From the NCBI GenBank assembly GCA_959020865.1, contig CAUEUD010000139.1, forward strand, positions 1-9,845: a stretch of 9,845 bases of DNA, read 5' to 3'. This document shows, piece after piece, positions 7,763 through 9,845 of the stretch. Below the pieces are notes generated by a model. That model did not search any database, had not been told where the DNA came from, and worked only from the letters and a program-made list of their open reading frames with translations. Position 1 is the stretch's first letter; the number at the start of each line of letters is the position of its first letter. Origin of the DNA: Eubacterium limosum. GTDB lineage: Bacteria > Bacillota > Clostridia > Eubacteriales > Eubacteriaceae. A program made the translations under genes and the position numbers.

Positions 7763-7796
7763 AAAAACGGCACATCGCCGTTTTTTTAATGGTTCA
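7752..7796. terminator. Bidirectional terminator with a perfect 20-bp stem
   Basis: Bases 7752-7771 pair perfectly with 7777-7796 around a five-base loop (ACATC). The GC-rich core CGGC/GCCG is followed by seven T residues in both directions, so it should terminate the kinase transcript on the plus strand and the phosphatase transcript on the minus strand. Both convergent stop codons lie within the arms (kinase TAA 7760-7762; phosphatase TGA 7796-7794). Confidence 0.93.
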
Positions 7797-8432
7797 TTTT
7801 ACAAGCTCAGACAAATTTTTCATAATGTTCACGTGAGGCATCGTTTCAAAATCCGCAGCGGTGGTTGTGCCTGTCGTCACAGCCGCAAAGTGCACCCCTG
7901 AATTCTCCGCGGTGCGGGCATCGACCAGACTGTCGCCGATATAGAGCGTTTCTTCTCTGCCACATTCCAGTCTGTCCAGTGCCTTCCAGACCCCTTCCGG
8001 GCTTGGCTTGGCTGTTTCCACATCCTCGCCGCCGATAATCAGGTCAATCAGCTCGTCCATACCATAAAGGCTGATGGTGCTCTCGATCCGATAGCGGTAT
8101 TTCGTGGAGATAATCCCTGTTTTTACCCCCTGTTCTTTCAATTTTCCAAGCATGGGCAGCGCTTCGGGGAACAGCTTAGTGTTTGCCACCATCACTTCAT
8201 CGGATTTCTCGACATACTGTTTCCGGTAGCCCGCAACAGTCTCCCGGTCCTTAATTCCCGTCAGCAGCATAAATGCCTCCTCCAGGGTTAAGCCGATGGT
8301 TTTCTTGATGGCATCCTCCTCAATCCCTTTAAAGCCATTGCGCTCAAAAACATGCTGGAAACACATGACGATGCCCTTTTCCGAATTTGCCAGTGTATAA
8401 TCGAAATCAAAAAGATATGCTTTGTAATCCAT
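7794..8432 (-). CDS. HAD-superfamily hydrolase, phosphoglycolate-phosphatase-like
   Basis: A 212-residue cytoplasmic phosphatase of HAD subfamily IA. Motif I is FDFDYTLANS, with nucleophile D9 and general acid D11. Helices at about 18-85 form a cap of the C1 type. Motif II is in IISTK (S109/T110), motif III is K142 in AKPSPE, and motif IV is GDSLVD (D167 and D171). All catalytic residues are present, and the length is usual for Gph/PpaX/beta-phosphoglucomutase-type enzymes. The lysine-proline-serine-proline form of motif III and the squiggle region favour a phosphatase over a mutase, but the substrate (phosphoglycolate, a sugar phosphate, pyrophosphate or other) cannot be assigned. A near-perfect ribosome binding site AGGAGG (8444-8439) is six bases before ATG at 8432. 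The gene has its own extended -10 promoter, is divergent from the amidohydrolase and converges on the kinase. Confidence 0.92.
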   Translation of the reverse strand: MDYKAYLFDFDYTLANSEKGIVMCFQHVFERNGFKGIEEDAIKKTIGLTLEEAFMLLTGIKDRETVAGYRKQYVEKSDEVMVANTKLFPEALPMLGKLKEQGVKTGIISTKYRYRIESTISLYGMDELIDLIIGGEDVETAKPSPEGVWKALDRLECGREETLYIGDSLVDARTAENSGVHFAAVTTGTTTAADFETMPHVNIMKNLSELVK

Positions 8433-8461
8433 TTTCTACCTCCTGGTATCGCAATAGCTTT

Positions 8462-8470
8462 ATTATAGCA
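8462..8470 (-). promoter_or_regulatory. Extended -10 promoter of the HAD hydrolase gene
   Basis: On the minus strand this reads TGCTATAAT, with a perfect TATAAT at 8467-8462. The -35 position at 17 bases (TGTAAA) is poor, as at the other extended -10 promoters here. The predicted start near 8455 leaves a 23-base leader with the AGGAGG site. Confidence 0.65.
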
Positions 8471-8499
8471 GTTCCGCTGTCTTTTTTACAGCTTTCCCT

Positions 8500-8527
8500 T
8501 TGTTTTCTGGTAATCCGGCGGTATAAT
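8500..8527 (+). promoter_or_regulatory. Predicted promoter of the amidohydrolase gene
   Basis: A perfect TATAAT at 8522-8527 is preceded 16 bases earlier by TTGTTT (8500-8505), which matches only three positions of the -35 consensus. It is back to back with the HAD promoter, so the 128-base gap between the genes serves both. Transcription would begin near 8534, about 27 bases before the start codon. Confidence 0.5.
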
Positions 8528-8560
8528 AGAATTCAGAATTTAAACGAAGAAGGGATCAGT

Positions 8561-9448
8561 ATGTTTGGAGAATGTCATGCTCACATGATCATGGATGGCG
8601 TATGCTTCCGTGAAGCTGCGGCAAAACACAGAAACGGCCCCGATGAAGCCCTGATCCGGCAGGTCTTGTCAGCCTACCAAAAGCGGAATGTCCTCTTTAT
8701 CCGTGACGGCGGCGACAACCTGGGCGTTTCACGACTGGCTGCCGACCTGGCGCCAGAATACGGCATTGACTACCGGACTCCGGTATTTGCCATCCACCAT
8801 CGGGGTTACTACGGCGGAATCGTCGGCTTTGCCTATGACAGTCTGAAGGAATATGCCCGGCTTGTTCAGAAAGCCCGCGCTCAACGGTGTGATTTTATAA
8901 AAATCATGACTGCCGGCATCATGGATTTCGACCATGCCGGACGTTTAAGCTGCCCGGGACTGCCAGGGCAGGAGGTGGCTGAAATGGTTCATATCGCCCA
9001 TTCTGAAGGCTATTCAGTCATGACCCATGTCAACGGTGCCGAGCATATTAAAGTGGCTCTGGAGGCCGGTGTGGACAGCATTGAGCATGGCAACTTCATG
9101 GACGCGGAATGCCTTTCTCTTCTGAAAGAAACCGGGGCGGTCTGGTGCCCTACCATTGCCATAACCGGTAATATTATCGGCAGCGGGCGGTATAATGACA
9201 CTGTTCTGACAAGCATCCATGAGCGGCAGCTCGCCAATATCCAGAGAGCCTTCAGCCTCGGGGCCTCCGTAGCCCTTGGCAGTGACGCCGGAGCTTTCCG
9301 GGTGCCGCATCCACAGGGGGTTTTTGATGAGTATGGCTATTTCAGGCAGGCCGTACCTGACCAGGTTCTTCTGGACGCCCGGCTTGCAGAGGCAGAGGCA
9401 GCGGTGCGGGAAAGGTTTAGGGCAGGAGGGGATATAATGGAAAATTGA
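8561..9448 (+). CDS. Compact metal-dependent amidohydrolase
   Basis: A 295-residue TIM-barrel hydrolase of the amidohydrolase superfamily (imidazolonepropionase/prolidase-like). Ligands for a two-metal centre can be followed in order: H6 and H8 (CHAH), K114 in KIMTAG as the probable carbamylated lysine, H156 in MTHVNG, H176 in IEHGN, and D242 in LGSDAG. It likely cleaves an amide or cyclic amide bond in the cytoplasm; there is no signal peptide. The frame is open upstream to 8387, but that stretch lies over the HAD gene on the other strand and over both promoters. The ATG at 8561 follows an AAGAAGGGA ribosome binding site and starts directly at the first barrel strand. The chain lacks the beta-sandwich halves that flank the barrel in many relatives. 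Its last codons and stop (MEN-TGA) are made by a heptad repeat, so the natural C-terminus may have been altered. The substrate is unknown. Confidence 0.85.
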   Translation: MFGECHAHMIMDGVCFREAAAKHRNGPDEALIRQVLSAYQKRNVLFIRDGGDNLGVSRLAADLAPEYGIDYRTPVFAIHHRGYYGGIVGFAYDSLKEYARLVQKARAQRCDFIKIMTAGIMDFDHAGRLSCPGLPGQEVAEMVHIAHSEGYSVMTHVNGAEHIKVALEAGVDSIEHGNFMDAECLSLLKETGAVWCPTIAITGNIIGSGRYNDTVLTSIHERQLANIQRAFSLGASVALGSDAGAFRVPHPQGVFDEYGYFRQAVPDQVLLDARLAEAEAAVRERFRAGGDIMEN

Positions 9449-9542
9449 AAATGGAAAGTGGAAAATTATGGTGCAAATCTGCCTGCGGCCGTGTTCCACT
9501 CACATTCACTTTAGCGAATGTGCACCAGAATTTTCCTTTTTC
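9439..9542. repeat. Heptad repeat plus imperfect inverted-repeat element (MITE/REP-like)
   Basis: Four tandem seven-base units occupy 9439-9466: GGAAAAT, TGAAAAT, GGAAAGT and GGAAAAT. The last unit begins a 16-base arm (9460-9475, ending GGTGCA) that pairs at 15 positions with 9521-9536 (starting TGCACC). Weaker pairing continues outward to about 9454 and 9542. Inside lies a smaller hairpin, CACATTC (9501-9507) with GAATGTG (9516-9522), whose right arm overlaps the larger one, so the two are partly alternative. There is no transposase and no coding sequence. It could be a small non-autonomous element or a repetitive intergenic palindrome. The T-rich right end (9531-9541) could also let it act as a weak terminator for the amidohydrolase gene. 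Confidence 0.6.
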
Positions 9543-9550
9543 GTATGCAG

Positions 9551-9845
9551 CAGCGTCTTTATTGAGAAAAGCCTTTATCCCTCCTTTGGAGGGCTTTTCT
9601 CAACAAGACGTTTGCTTCGTTACGCTCGTTCGTTCGCTGCCGCTCTCTTCTTACTCGCTGCCGCTCTCTCCTTACTCGCTGCCAGTTTTGCTTTACAAAA
9701 CTGGACTCAGCTTCTCCTTTATTTTGAAAAATTCGATTCCCTCTTTGATATTTTTCAAAACAAGGCATTTGCTTCGTTACGCTCGTTCATTCGCTGCCGC
9801 TCTCTCCTTACTCGCTGCCAGTTTTGCTTTACAAAACTGGACTCA
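9551..9845. repeat. Two-unit tandem repeat array with hairpins, cut by the window end
   Basis: Two related units lie head to tail: 9551-9707 (157 bases) and 9708 to about 9843 (136 bases). Each has three parts: a CAGC..TCTTTATT-like lead with a 10-12 bp hairpin (9562-9573 with 9592-9603; 9722-9732 with 9750-9760); a conserved block beginning AACAAG and continuing TTTGCTTCGTTACGCTCGTT (9602 on; 9759 on); and a perfect 9-bp hairpin CCAGTTTTG-CTTTA-CAAAACTGG (9682-9704; 9818-9840). The unit length difference is exactly one extra 21-base subunit in unit 1. No convincing gene lies in 9449-9845: a minus-strand frame of 69 codons (9768-9559) merely reads through the repeat. The array probably continues past the window. 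Confidence 0.8.
9636..9677. repeat. 21-base tandem duplication within the first array unit
   Basis: Two adjacent 21-base copies (9636-9656 and 9657-9677) start GCTGCCGCTCTCT and end TTACTC, differing at one base (T versus C at the fourteenth position). The second array unit has only one copy (9793-9813), identical to the second copy here. This accounts exactly for the length difference between the units and suggests slippage or unequal exchange. Confidence 0.85.

Noticed and set aside
8387..8560. Upstream extension of the amidohydrolase frame
   Set aside because: It overlaps the 5' end of the HAD gene on the other strand and both promoters; a ribosome binding site supports the ATG at 8561.
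9559..9768. 69-codon minus-strand ORF with RVRRERQ repeats
   Set aside because: It is made of the tandem repeat, has no ribosome binding site, and its frame in the second unit is interrupted; treated as a repeat read-through.
9602..9845. CRISPR array
   Set aside because: Only two units, far longer than CRISPR repeats, with related rather than unique intervening sequence and no cas genes.
9551..9845. Integron attC sites or a chromosomal cassette array
   Set aside because: Hairpin repeats invited the idea, but no RYYYAAC/GTTRRRY core pair sits at the ends and there are no cassette genes.

Overview
The window looks like chromosomal DNA from an anaerobic, Gram-positive Firmicute of the Clostridia. 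A Eubacterium-like acetogen or relative is my best guess, made from gene style and a GC content near 50%, not from any database match. Supporting signs are strong AGGAGG-type ribosome binding sites, a one-chain oxygen-sensitive Fe-S serine dehydratase, a reductase with two ferredoxin-type clusters, a GHKL/LytTR two-component pair and a membrane-anchored glycerophosphodiesterase.

Layout: (1) 1-1811, a membrane-anchored glycerophosphodiester phosphodiesterase whose 5' end lies outside the window. (2) 1898-2665, a classical short-chain dehydrogenase with its own promoter and terminator. (3) 2736-3893 on the minus strand, an aldo/keto-reductase-like Fe-S protein, divergent from (4) 4043-5641, the serine dehydratase. 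(5) 5724-7762, a response regulator and sensor kinase joined by an ATGA overlap. (6) 7794-8432 on the minus strand, a HAD phosphatase that converges on the kinase and shares a 20-bp-stem terminator with it. (7) 8561-9448, a compact metal-dependent amidohydrolase. (8) 9439-9845, about 400 bases of non-coding repeats reaching the window edge.

Most genes are single-gene units with their own promoter. Only the kinase pair is clearly an operon. The genes do not form one pathway: they are individual metabolic enzymes (lipid diester hydrolysis, carbonyl reduction, serine deamination, phosphate ester and amide hydrolysis) plus one signalling pair of unknown stimulus. Four ORF starts were moved or reinterpreted: the reductase, dehydratase and amidohydrolase start at internal ATGs with good ribosome binding sites, and the phosphodiesterase is 5'-partial.

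I see no defence system, mobile gene, CRISPR or biosynthetic cluster. The most unusual structure is the 3' repeat region. Two consecutive units each carry a hairpin whose arms differ between units at four paired positions, with pairing kept every time and a similar loop. Next to it, a heptad and inverted-repeat element supplies the stop codon of the amidohydrolase.
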